A DNA stretch of 21,728 bases, taken from NCBI GenBank assembly GCA_021159125.1, contig JAGGSL010000096.1, positions 1-21,728 of the forward strand. Direction: 5' to 3'. Shown here one piece after another: positions 6,985 through 14,323 of the stretch. This DNA comes from Thermoplasmata archaeon (GTDB taxonomy: Archaea; Thermoplasmatota; E2; UBA202; DSCA01). Every line of letters begins with the position of its first letter. The stretch's first letter is position 1. The notes under the pieces were generated by a model. That model saw only the letters and a program-made list of their open reading frames with translations. It was not told the origin of the DNA and did no database searches. A program made the translations under genes and the position numbers.

Positions 6985-7968
6985 ATGATCTGCCTCGGAA
7001 TTGAAGGCACTGCGCATACCGTTGGGATAGGCATAGTAAGAGATAGGCCATTCGGGATTCTATCAAATGTCTCCAGCATGTACAGGCCACCATCAGGGGG
7101 GATACACCCCAGAGATGCAGCAAACCATCATGCCTCTGTATTTACAGATATACTTCAAAAAGCTCTTGAGAGAGCAAACATAAAATTTAATGACATAGAT
7201 TTAGTGGCATTTTCAATAGGGCCCGGGCTGGGCCCCTGCCTGCGGACGGCGGCGACGGCTGCCCGCTCCCTATCTCTTTATCTGAAAAAGCCTCTTATCG
7301 GGGTAAACCACTGCATTGCCCATCTGGAGATAGGAAGGGCGGTGACAGGTGCAAGCGACCCCGTGCTTCTTTATGTTTCCGGAGGAAATACACAGGTGAT
7401 AGCGTTTATGAATGGCAGATACCGCGTTTTCGGGGAAACTCTTGATATCGGCATAGGAAACTGTCTGGATAAATTCGGAAGAGAGGCAGGGATGCCATTC
7501 CCCGCAGGCCCGAAGATAGAAGAAATAGCAAGGAAGGGCAGAAAATATGTGGGCCTTCCTTATTCTGTTAAAGGAATGGACGTCTCCTTTTCAGGCATAC
7601 TCACTGCTGCCATAAATTCTCTGAAAAGAGAGAGCATGGAGGATGTATGCTTCTCGATGCAGGAAACGTGCTTCTCGATGCTTACAGAGGTGGCAGAGAG
7701 AGCGATGGCGCATACTGAGAAAGAGGAGGTTCTGCTCGGAGGGGGGGTTGCTTCAAATGAGAGATTGAGGAACATGGTCAGAAAAATGGCAGAAGAAAGG
7801 GGTGCGAAATTTTATTGTCCTCCCGGGGAACTGCTCGTTGACAACGGGGCGATGATTGCCTGGACAGCAATACTCATGAAGAAAAGCGGAATTGAAATGG
7901 ACATAGATGAAACAGCAATAAAGCAGAATTTCCGTACCGATGAGGTGGATGTGACATGGAGACATTAA
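6985..7968 (+). CDS. kae1: KEOPS subunit Kae1, tRNA N6-threonylcarbamoyladenosine transferase
   Basis: The 327-aa protein has the full archaeal Kae1 (TsaD/Qri7) length and motifs. It transfers threonylcarbamoyl from threonylcarbamoyl-AMP to A37 of tRNAs that read ANN codons. The opening strand MICLGIEGTAHTVGIGIV, metal-binding histidines H109 and H113 (NHCIAH), the nucleotide-contacting YVSGGNTQ at 130-137, the segment DIGIGNCLDKFGREAGMPFP and the late Asp of LLVDNGAMIAW are all present. The Bud32 gene begins inside its last codons (13-base overlap). In Thermoplasma, to my knowledge, Kae1 and Bud32 are one fused chain; here they are separate overlapping genes. The start is the only ATG near the preceding stop. 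Confidence 0.96.
   Translation: MICLGIEGTAHTVGIGIVRDRPFGILSNVSSMYRPPSGGIHPRDAANHHASVFTDILQKALERANIKFNDIDLVAFSIGPGLGPCLRTAATAARSLSLYLKKPLIGVNHCIAHLEIGRAVTGASDPVLLYVSGGNTQVIAFMNGRYRVFGETLDIGIGNCLDKFGREAGMPFPAGPKIEEIARKGRKYVGLPYSVKGMDVSFSGILTAAINSLKRESMEDVCFSMQETCFSMLTEVAERAMAHTEKEEVLLGGGVASNERLRNMVRKMAEERGAKFYCPPGELLVDNGAMIAWTAILMKKSGIEMDIDETAIKQNFRTDEVDVTWRH
7942..7947 (+). promoter_or_regulatory. Ribosome binding site inside Kae1 for Bud32
   Basis: GAGGTG lies eight bases before the Bud32 ATG at 7956, within the end of the Kae1 frame. It supports separate initiation of Bud32. Confidence 0.6.
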
Positions 7969-8579
7969 TAAAAAAGGGGGCAGAGGCAGAGATTTACCTG
8001 TCAGAATGGATGGGCAGAAAAGTTATCATCAAGAAAAGGGTGAGGAAAAATTACAGGATAAAAGAGATAGATGAAGAATTGAGAAAACAGAGAACAAAGA
8101 AGGAATCATTGCTGATGTCCGGGGCGAGGAAAGCAGGCGCATCTGTACCGATAATATATGATGTTGATTTATCGGAGATGAAAATCACCATGCAATATGT
8201 GGAAGGGAAAAGAATAAAGGATTGCATAGATGATATGGATGGCAAAGAGCAGAAAAAGGTATGTAAAAAAATTGGTGAAGGTATAGCTTCCATTCACAAA
8301 AGCGGCATAGTTCATGGAGACATAACAACATCAAATCTCATCCTTTACAAAGACAGGATATATTTCATAGATTTTGGGCTCGGGGAGAAGAGCAGTGAGA
8401 GGGAAAAACAGGGTGTTGACCTCCACCTTCTCATGGAAGCTTTCAAGGCAGCACATGAGAACGAGGAACTTTTCAACTGGGTTTTTGATGCATATGGGAA
8501 AAATTTCGAATGGGCAGATGAAGTAAGAAAAAAAGTCAGGGAAATTGCTGAGAGAGGAAGATATATGGTGAGAGAATGA
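7956..8579 (+). CDS. bud32: KEOPS subunit Bud32, atypical small protein kinase/ATPase
   Basis: The 207-aa chain is the usual size for free-standing Bud32, the piD261-type kinase that binds Kae1 and supports t6A synthesis. It shows the glycine-poor start KKGAEAEIYL at 6-15, an ATP-lysine candidate in VIIKKRVRKNYR at 23-34, a helix Glu near 50 (TKKESLLM), the catalytic loop HGDITTSN at 120-127 (Asp122, Asn127) and the metal-binding DFGLG at 139-143. All kinase residues expected for the family are there. It overlaps Kae1 by 13 bases and its stop overlaps the next ATG by four (ATGA). The compact arrangement suggests the three proteins are made together. Confidence 0.95.
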   Translation: METLIKKGAEAEIYLSEWMGRKVIIKKRVRKNYRIKEIDEELRKQRTKKESLLMSGARKAGASVPIIYDVDLSEMKITMQYVEGKRIKDCIDDMDGKEQKKVCKKIGEGIASIHKSGIVHGDITTSNLILYKDRIYFIDFGLGEKSSEREKQGVDLHLLMEAFKAAHENEELFNWVFDAYGKNFEWADEVRKKVREIAERGRYMVRE

Positions 8580-9118
8580 AAATATATTTTGTAACAACAA
8601 ATGATGGGAAATATGAAGAAGTAAAAAAGATGCTTCCAGAGCACGACATAATAAGGAAGAATATGACATATCCAGAGATACAGGCAGATGGGCTGGAAGA
8701 AGTGGCAAAATTCGGCATGGACTTTCTATCAAAAAAATTGGATGGCAATATAATGCTCGAAGACTCCGGTTTGTTCGTACAGTCCCTGAACGGCTTCCCG
8801 GGAGTTTATTCAGCATATGTGTTCAAAAGCATAGGGAATGATGGGATACTTAAACTGATGGAAGGGGTTGAAGATAGAAGGGCTTATTTTAAATCTGTAA
8901 TTGCATTCTATGACGGAGAAGTGAGATTTTTTGAGGGCATATGCAAAGGAGTTATATCAGAAACTAAGAAAGGCGGAAATGGCTTTGGGTACGACCCTAT
9001 TTTTATTCCTGAGGGGGAAACAAAAACATTCGGCGAGATGGAAAGGGAAGAGAAAAATGAATATTCTCACAGAGGAAAGGCAATCTTGAAGTTAAAAAAG
9101 TTTCTGGAGAGTTTTTAG
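8576..9118 (+). CDS. XTP/dITP pyrophosphatase (HAM1/RdgB family)
   Basis: The 180-aa enzyme removes non-canonical purine triphosphates (dITP, XTP) by hydrolysing them to monophosphate and pyrophosphate, keeping damaged bases out of nucleic acids. Family motifs are complete: TTNDGKYEE at 7-15, the metal-binding EDSGL at 62-66, GFPGVYSAY at 73-81, GNGFGYDPIF and SHRGKA near the end. GGTGA at 8567-8571 is a plausible ribosome binding site, and the ATG overlaps the Bud32 stop by four bases. Members of this family commonly sit beside KEOPS genes in archaea as far as I recall. The length is slightly short for the family but no motif is missing. Confidence 0.95.
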   Translation: MKIYFVTTNDGKYEEVKKMLPEHDIIRKNMTYPEIQADGLEEVAKFGMDFLSKKLDGNIMLEDSGLFVQSLNGFPGVYSAYVFKSIGNDGILKLMEGVEDRRAYFKSVIAFYDGEVRFFEGICKGVISETKKGGNGFGYDPIFIPEGETKTFGEMEREEKNEYSHRGKAILKLKKFLESF

Positions 9119-9127
9119 CGCAGAAGA

Positions 9128-9988
9128 CTATTCTTTTTTTGAAAGATAGTATACGCCCAAAAAAAGCAGGAGCATACCTGCAATCTGCATTACTGTGAAC
9201 ATTTCCCTCAGCACAAAAAAAGCAATAACGGCTGCAAATAAAGGGGAAGAAAGCTCAAGGGCCGATACCTGCGCTGCCTTGATGCGTTTAAGCCCCTCAT
9301 AATAGAGAATCGTTCCAATGCCTACAGCTATGCCCACCATGATCTGATATACATTTTTAATAACAATTCCCGAAGTCATTGAAAGGTAAACTGCAAAAAA
9401 TATCGAGGCAATAATGAAGCGGTAAAATGTTATCACCGATGAGTGCAAATTTCTGAGGTATTTCCTGACAGCTATTGCCGCTGTCGCCCATGCCATTGTT
9501 GCAGCGAGAACCATCAAATCTCCCATGCTTCCAAATTTGAGTGCTGCAAGGTTATCAAGAGTTCTGGTTGTTACCATAAGGCCCGATAACATCATGAGTG
9601 AGATGCCCGCATAATCGAATTTTGTGAGCTTATCTTCTCTTAATATAAGAAAACCAATGAGGACTATAAAGATTGGCTGCATATGGCCTATCAGCACAGC
9701 ATTCAGTACCGGAATTTGTGTCATTGCAAAAAAATAAAGCAAATCTGCAAAAAGAGTACCTACCAGCCCGAGATACAGCAAAACTGAAAAATCCTTTTTC
9801 GTTACTCTCGGGCTTGCCTTTTTCAACAACATGTAAGCAAGCGCTATTGCTGCAACCACAAAAGCCCTTATTGCAGATGTGTGTACAAAATCCGAATTAT
9901 GAAAAGAAAGTTTTGCAAATACCGGCTCGACAGCCCACATCATGCTTGCGCCGATTATGGCGAGAATTCCCTCACGTTTCCTATCCAT
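9128..9988 (-). CDS. EamA/DMT-family permease with about ten membrane helices
   Basis: The product is a hydrophobic protein of two repeated EamA halves, about five membrane helices each, typical of drug/metabolite transporters. The first half begins GILAIIGASMMWAVEPVFAK and contains NAVLIGHMQPIFIVLIGFLI; the second begins near MVLAATMAWATAAIAVRKYL and ends VMQIAGMLLLFLGVYYLS. The substrate cannot be read from the sequence; relatives export amino acids, nucleosides or sugars. I prefer the ATG at 9988 (286 aa) over 10000 because the TATA box at 10011-10018 lies 27 bp from it, predicting a leaderless start at Met5 of the longer frame. The gene converges with the pyrophosphatase gene, with nine bases between them. 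Confidence 0.88.
   Translation of the reverse strand: MDRKREGILAIIGASMMWAVEPVFAKLSFHNSDFVHTSAIRAFVVAAIALAYMLLKKASPRVTKKDFSVLLYLGLVGTLFADLLYFFAMTQIPVLNAVLIGHMQPIFIVLIGFLILREDKLTKFDYAGISLMMLSGLMVTTRTLDNLAALKFGSMGDLMVLAATMAWATAAIAVRKYLRNLHSSVITFYRFIIASIFFAVYLSMTSGIVIKNVYQIMVGIAVGIGTILYYEGLKRIKAAQVSALELSSPLFAAVIAFFVLREMFTVMQIAGMLLLFLGVYYLSKKE
9134..9140 (+). terminator. T-tract ending the Kae1-Bud32-pyrophosphatase transcript
   Basis: A run of seven T begins 16 bases after the pyrophosphatase stop, inside the 3' end of the converging permease gene. Archaeal polymerase often terminates at such tracts without a hairpin. Confidence 0.4.
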
Positions 9989-10010
9989 TATCTTCCCCAA
10001 TATTCAGGAA

Positions 10011-10018
10011 AATTAAAT
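10011..10018 (-). promoter_or_regulatory. TATA box for the EamA permease
   Basis: Minus-strand TTTAATT within AACTATTTAATTTTC is centred 27 bp from the ATG at 9988. It lies in the gap just past the herA stop. Confidence 0.5.
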
Positions 10019-10029
10019 AGTTATCATGC

Positions 10030-11544
10030 TCAATAAAAAGCCTCGTCAAATTTTACCGGCTCTTTTCCTTCCCCTTCAAAATTTTTTATGTAATCGTCAT
10101 ACCAGTGAATTTTTGCGGGTATGGCAAACGGAGCGCCGGGATATGTTATAAGCGCTTCTCCTGCCTCTAACGTCTGTATCTCCTTTTCCACTTTCGAAAT
10201 ATCCTGTTTTGCCGAGCTTTTTATTATGTTGCGGTCCCCCTCATCAGCAAGCCCGAGTATGAAGAAAGTGTTGAATTGCGAAAGCAACTCTTCCTTTATC
10301 AGCTTTGGCTGCTGGGTTATTGCGCACAACCCCACTTTAAATTTCCTTCCTTCTCTTGCAATCTGTGCAAATATGCCATCTGCTTTGAGTACACGCTGCG
10401 CCTCTTCCATTGTTATGAGCACGGAAGGCAATTTGCCAAATGCCTCTTTATCCCTGTAAGCGTTTTTGTTATGCGACAATACTCTTCTTGCCAGAACAAC
10501 TCCTGCCAGCAATTCCTCATATTCGTACAACCCGGAAGTGTCCACAAGCACAACCTTGCCTTCCTTCAAATTGTTGAGTATCGAATCTGTGACAGCCACG
10601 TTTTCATCCCTGTGTATTATCTCAGATCGCATTATTCTCTCGGCCCTTCTTTTTAGCACGCTGAAGGTTATATCCTGTATTCTTCTACCAAACTCATCCA
10701 CAAGCTCTTCGTTCTCCATGTCATGCAAATTCACCAGCCATTCCTTTCCGAAACGGGAGCTGAGCGCATAAAGTGCATCTCTCTGCGCCTCCGTGAACGA
10801 AAATATGTTCTGCAAGTCCCCGACAGTAATCTCATAAGCAGATATTTTCAGCGTGTTATGAGGCCCGCTGAGATGGTGCGGAGAATATACAACAAGCGAA
10901 TGCCCGGCCATCGGATGATGCCTCAATCCTTTTGTCTCTTCCCCCCCTTCATAATACTCCCCGTGCGGGTCAATTATTAGCAAGCCGTATCTCCCGCTGG
11001 CCATGGCGGAGGCGGCAAACACCCTCATCAGATTGCTTTTCCCCATGCCTGTTGTGGCAAATATGCCGATATGGTGAGATATGAGATTTCCATCGATACC
11101 AACCTTCACATCAACCTCACTTTCTCCGCTTCTCAATTTGCCTATTTCAATGTCCCAGCCACCCTTATCCAAAAATTTGTAATCATCTCTGCACGCCCTT
11201 CTGACCTTGGAGAAATGCGACGGAATTGCCTTTGGTTTTCTGAACTTTCCGTCATGGATGTAGCCAAGAGGCGCGCAAATTCCTATCTTGAATAACCTGC
11301 GCTCTTTTTCCCTCATGCTATACGGCTGTTCCATTTCATCAAGCAGCATCATCTCTCCTGCAGTTCGGTAGCCCCACTTCTCGGAACCTTCCTGCCCATA
11401 TTGCAAATCCACCACGCGCAGGAAAAAAAGATTGTCATTTTCCTCATCCTCTGCCACCAGTATTTCCCCTATTTTCACATCCTCTCCATATGGATACCTG
11501 AAAACAATTTCTGTTGCATTTCTTCCTATTATCCTTCCAAGCAT
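10030..11544 (-). CDS. herA: HerA bipolar DNA helicase/translocase
   Basis: This FtsK-like hexameric ATPase pumps DNA for the NurA nuclease during 5'-strand resection in homologous recombination. Starting at 11544 it is 504 aa, the normal size. The first 80 residues form the HAS-barrel (MLGRIIGRNATEIVFRYPYG). Walker A is ATTGMGKS at 163-170, Walker B is LLIIDPHGEYY near 189-199, and a later acidic strand is SVLITMEEAQR, followed by the sensor region LCAITQQPKLI and GLADEGDRN. The upstream ORF extension to 11598 lies inside nurA and is rejected: GGGGTGA, spanning the nurA stop, is a clear ribosome binding site for 11544. The gene directly follows nurA with four bases between. Confidence 0.95.
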   Translation of the reverse strand: MLGRIIGRNATEIVFRYPYGEDVKIGEILVAEDEENDNLFFLRVVDLQYGQEGSEKWGYRTAGEMMLLDEMEQPYSMREKERRLFKIGICAPLGYIHDGKFRKPKAIPSHFSKVRRACRDDYKFLDKGGWDIEIGKLRSGESEVDVKVGIDGNLISHHIGIFATTGMGKSNLMRVFAASAMASGRYGLLIIDPHGEYYEGGEETKGLRHHPMAGHSLVVYSPHHLSGPHNTLKISAYEITVGDLQNIFSFTEAQRDALYALSSRFGKEWLVNLHDMENEELVDEFGRRIQDITFSVLKRRAERIMRSEIIHRDENVAVTDSILNNLKEGKVVLVDTSGLYEYEELLAGVVLARRVLSHNKNAYRDKEAFGKLPSVLITMEEAQRVLKADGIFAQIAREGRKFKVGLCAITQQPKLIKEELLSQFNTFFILGLADEGDRNIIKSSAKQDISKVEKEIQTLEAGEALITYPGAPFAIPAKIHWYDDYIKNFEGEGKEPVKFDEAFY

Positions 11545-11548
11545 TTTT

Positions 11549-12541
11549 TCACCCCAAATATTCGTGATAATCAAAAAATAACTCTTCCCAGTCGTCAATT
11601 GTATAACCGCTCTTCAATGCCATTTCTCTCAATACCCTGCGGAAATACATCCCGTCTTCTGATGTCAGCACCACCTCCCTGTGAATTACAGCAAGAGGAT
11701 ACGGATATCCGAGATACGAAACATCATTTGAGAAAACTGCTATTTTGCCCATTATTTCTTCAACATCTTTTTCCATCGGGTTTATATCAACACGGAATGA
11801 AAATTTTGATATCGGATGAAATTTTGCAATATAAATCCCTTTTTCTTCTGAAAGAGGATAGTACCATCTTTCCTTCCCAAAAATTTTGTCTCCTCTTCTT
11901 TTAACCCAGCTCAACACAGGAAGCTTTTTTGTGTAAAGGTCGCTTCTTTTGCACACTCCAACAAGGTGCAGCCCTTTCTCCAAAGCAATCCTGCAGTTTT
12001 CTTCAATAACATCCGAAAGATATTCACTTCCCTGGAGAGAACCGTCCATCATTATGATGTCGCCTTTCCCGAGCTTATCCATTGCCTCCCTCGCTGCCGC
12101 ATGCTCCTCAAGCCCCCTTATTGCATCATTTGCTTCTTCCACACTCTCTGGAATTTTGGGAGGCAGATTCTGCATAAAATTTTCGTACTTTTCTTTGAAT
12201 GCCTCTTTTGCATCGTATTTGGATAATGCTTCCATATCGGTATTCCATATCCTCCGGTCGGTTATGCCATTTTCGTCAGCAACCACATAACCAACTCTCC
12301 TGCTTCCAATGATAAAAAAATGACCGTCAAGTATTTTCAATGAGCTACCGTCTATGGCAGCCCCTTTAGCTTTACTTTTGCCTTCAAATTTTTTAAATTT
12401 GCTTTCATGCAGGTGGGCTACAAATTCTCCTTCTTCAAGCCCGATTTCTGCTTCGCCCTCAAAATACCTGCTTTTTTCAATTGCATCTTTTATGTAATCA
12501 AAAGCTCTCCCGAATGTTTTTTTGTCCATCTCTGACAGCAC
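11549..12541 (-). CDS. nurA: NurA 5'-3' nuclease
   Basis: NurA is the dimeric nuclease that works with HerA, Mre11 and Rad50 to make 3' overhangs at DNA breaks. This 330-aa protein has the conserved acidic and histidine motifs: AIDGSS at 62-67 (Asp64), MMDGSL at 164-169 (Asp166), and GYPYPLAVIHREV at 278-290 (His287). The first codon is GTG at 12541-12539, overlapping the TAG stop of the 40-aa ORF by one base; GGGGA at 12550-12546 lies four bases upstream as a ribosome binding site. An ATG at codon five (12529) is the alternative. The herA gene follows immediately. No Mre11 or Rad50 gene is in the window. Confidence 0.94.
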   Translation of the reverse strand: MLSEMDKKTFGRAFDYIKDAIEKSRYFEGEAEIGLEEGEFVAHLHESKFKKFEGKSKAKGAAIDGSSLKILDGHFFIIGSRRVGYVVADENGITDRRIWNTDMEALSKYDAKEAFKEKYENFMQNLPPKIPESVEEANDAIRGLEEHAAAREAMDKLGKGDIIMMDGSLQGSEYLSDVIEENCRIALEKGLHLVGVCKRSDLYTKKLPVLSWVKRRGDKIFGKERWYYPLSEEKGIYIAKFHPISKFSFRVDINPMEKDVEEIMGKIAVFSNDVSYLGYPYPLAVIHREVVLTSEDGMYFRRVLREMALKSGYTIDDWEELFFDYHEYLG

Positions 12542-12663
12542 TATGTCCCCATTCTGTATTCTACCACTACGCTTCCTCTATCATCAACAAGTCTTCTTAG
12601 CTCTCCCTTGCCGTACACCTTCAAACTTTCTCCGAAGTTGCTTATGTGTTCCCATCCCTTCAT
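12541..12663 (-). CDS. Uncharacterised 40-aa small protein heading the nurA-herA operon
   Basis: A short frame from ATG at 12663 to TAG at 12543-12541 encodes MKGWEHISNFGESLKVYGKG followed by ELRRLVDDRGSVVVEYRMGT. Three things support it. A strong TATA box at 12685-12695 is centred 26 bp from the ATG, so the transcript begins at this codon. Its stop overlaps the nurA GTG by one base, suggesting coupled translation. The sequence looks like a small basic, strand-rich domain rather than random (GELRRLVDDRGSVVVEYR). It has no membrane segment and I do not recognise it. It could be a small partner of NurA-HerA or only a leader that delivers ribosomes to nurA. Confidence 0.62.
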   Translation of the reverse strand: MKGWEHISNFGESLKVYGKGELRRLVDDRGSVVVEYRMGT

Positions 12664-12684
12664 ATGGAGTAATATCCATACGGA

Positions 12685-12695
12685 ATATATAAAAA
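12685..12695 (-). promoter_or_regulatory. TATA box of the smORF-nurA-herA operon
   Basis: On the minus strand TTTTTATATAT precedes the ATG at 12663 by 26 bp (centre to ATG). It is the only good promoter upstream of nurA. Confidence 0.65.
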
Positions 12696-12731
12696 TTGCT
12701 AAAAATTCGGGGTTTGCAGCGGTATTTTCAA

Positions 12732-13838
12732 CTACATGAAAAATATCACGTAAGCCAGCACACCTGTCACAATTAGGTAAAGCAACGAATATTTATGAAA
12801 ATCCGCCCATATTTTTTTGCCCCCTGCAAATCTCAGGGCGATCAAATTGGCAAGGGAAGCAACGGCAATCCCATTGCCGCCAACATTTACTCCGTATGCA
12901 ATGGAAAACCAGTTATGGGAGAATTTGGACATGAGGATGCTTGCAGGAACGTTGCTTGTAATCTGGGAAAATAATAGTGATAACGAAAATATCGTGGAGC
13001 TGCTGTCCAGGCTGAATGAATTTACAAAATTTGATATAATCTCTGTTCTGCCGATGAGATGGAAGTCAATAAACAGGGTTATAAAAAGCAGTATCAACAG
13101 CCAGTCAACCTTTGGGAGTATATTCCTGAATGAAATCAGGTAAATAAGAAGAATTGCAGGCAGAGCATAGTATGTCAGTCCCAGCTGCATCATAAGGGCA
13201 TAGCCAATTAAAAGAAGGATAGACAAAGAGAATAATTTTTTGTTGAATTCAGCATCATTTTCTCTTATGAGTGTATGCAATCTTTTGGGAGGAAATGCGA
13301 TTAAAACAAAAATGATGAGGGAAATAAATAATAAAATGAAAAGGGGCATCATTTTTATTATAAAAGTTAAAAAGGATATACCCCACTGATGCCACAAAAA
13401 TAAATTCTGGGGATTGCCTATGGGTGTCAAAGTGGAGCCGACATTCACAGCCATGGCTTCAAAGATTATCAGTTTCCTGACATCGTTTTCCATGAATGCC
13501 TGGAAGCCAAGTGTAAAAGGAATGACTATAAACAGCGCTACATCATTCGTTAAAAACGAAGCCAATATGCATGATAACAAAACCAGAAATAATGCTATTT
13601 TCCTCTCGGAGTTCACTTTTTCAAGAGTTCGTTCTGCAATAATCAAAAAATATGAACTTTCTTTTATCGCTGTCGCCACCACAAGCAAACCTGCCAAGGC
13701 CGCTATGGTCTGCCAGTCGACAAAATCGGGATAATTGATTATTTCGTCCGGATATAAAACGCATAGAAAAGCGAGAATGATAAGGAATGGAAACAATATG
13801 AAATTTTTACTGATAAACCCCATGAATTTGCCGTTCAT
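12732..13838 (-). CDS. ArsB/NhaD/CitMHS-type ion transporter
   Basis: The 368-aa membrane protein has about ten to eleven helices and the paired signatures of the ion-transporter superfamily that includes ArsB, NhaD and citrate-Mg carriers. These are FLTNDVALFIVIPFTLGF near 94-111 with NVGSTLTPIGNPQNLFLWHQ about 25 residues later in the first half, and SQITSNVPASILMSKF with VNVGGNGIAVASLANLIALR in the second. It is shorter than ArsB (about 420 aa). The substrate (arsenite, sodium or a carboxylate) cannot be told, and no ars regulator is nearby. It lies 56 bp after the UPF0179 gene, with no clear TATA box between, so it may be read from the egsA promoter. A second ATG at 13823 is an alternative start. 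Confidence 0.88.
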   Translation of the reverse strand: MNGKFMGFISKNFILFPFLIILAFLCVLYPDEIINYPDFVDWQTIAALAGLLVVATAIKESSYFLIIAERTLEKVNSERKIALFLVLLSCILASFLTNDVALFIVIPFTLGFQAFMENDVRKLIIFEAMAVNVGSTLTPIGNPQNLFLWHQWGISFLTFIIKMMPLFILLFISLIIFVLIAFPPKRLHTLIRENDAEFNKKLFSLSILLLIGYALMMQLGLTYYALPAILLIYLISFRNILPKVDWLLILLFITLFIDFHLIGRTEIISNFVNSFSLDSSSTIFSLSLLFSQITSNVPASILMSKFSHNWFSIAYGVNVGGNGIAVASLANLIALRFAGGKKIWADFHKYSLLYLIVTGVLAYVIFFM

Positions 13839-13894
13839 TTACTGCCCCAACTCAATTTTCACAGATACCCATGTCACCTCTGTTTTAGTACGAC

Positions 13895-14314
13895 CTAATC
13901 ATCAAGCGCAACCTTTTTCAGCTCATAGCCAAGAGGGCATTTCACGTCTTCAAATACTTCTATTATGTTATATTTTGTTTCCTTGACGCCAGGGTGGCAC
14001 AGACGATAATTCTCGCAGCCTGTGTTGTCGCAATCAACTTCCTTGTACGTCACTTTTGTTCCCTCGGCGCTTTCCCTGCTTATGGTTGTCAGTATAGGCA
14101 ATTTTTCTATTTCGACGGCGACCACACCTCCTTCATACAATCCGCAATCGTGGTGCGCATCTCTGACCTTAATGATGCGATACCTTCTCCCCTCTTTGAG
14201 ATTTGAGCAGACCATCTTGAGCTTGCATCCTCTGCACTGCTTCGTTATCCCCAGATACACAAATTCGTTTCCTTCTTTTGCTAATTTTTTTCCTATTAAA
14301 GTGACAAATGTCAT
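13895..14314 (-). CDS. UPF0179 family protein with eight cysteines
   Basis: The 139-aa product matches the archaeal UPF0179 family in length and in the opening TFVTLIGKKLAKEGNEF. It has eight cysteines in two groups, C27, C30, C36, C57 and C95, C100, C106, C126 (QCRGCKLKMVC; DCDNTGCENYRLC), which suggests an iron-sulfur or zinc site. Its function is unknown. The frame also offers a GTG at 14323 right after the egsA stop, but the ATG at 14314 has AGGTGGT six bases before it and is preferred. The gene is nine bases from egsA and surely cotranscribed with it. Confidence 0.9.
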   Translation of the reverse strand: MTFVTLIGKKLAKEGNEFVYLGITKQCRGCKLKMVCSNLKEGRRYRIIKVRDAHHDCGLYEGGVVAVEIEKLPILTTISRESAEGTKVTYKEVDCDNTGCENYRLCHPGVKETKYNIIEVFEDVKCPLGYELKKVALDD

Positions 14315-14323
14315 TTTTACCAC

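Noticed and set aside
8331..8816. 161-codon minus-strand frame across bud32 and the pyrophosphatase gene
   Set aside because: It spans two well-supported plus-strand genes with intact motifs and shows no recognisable product.
11545..11598. 18-codon extension of HerA overlapping nurA
   Set aside because: The HAS-barrel begins at the ATG at 11544, which has GGGGTGA directly upstream; the extension is nurA read in another frame.
13839..13894. Tiny ORF (six codons, MGICEN) after GAGGTGA upstream of the ion transporter
   Set aside because: The ribosome-binding-like sequence is only one base from the ATG and nothing else supports translation or attenuation.
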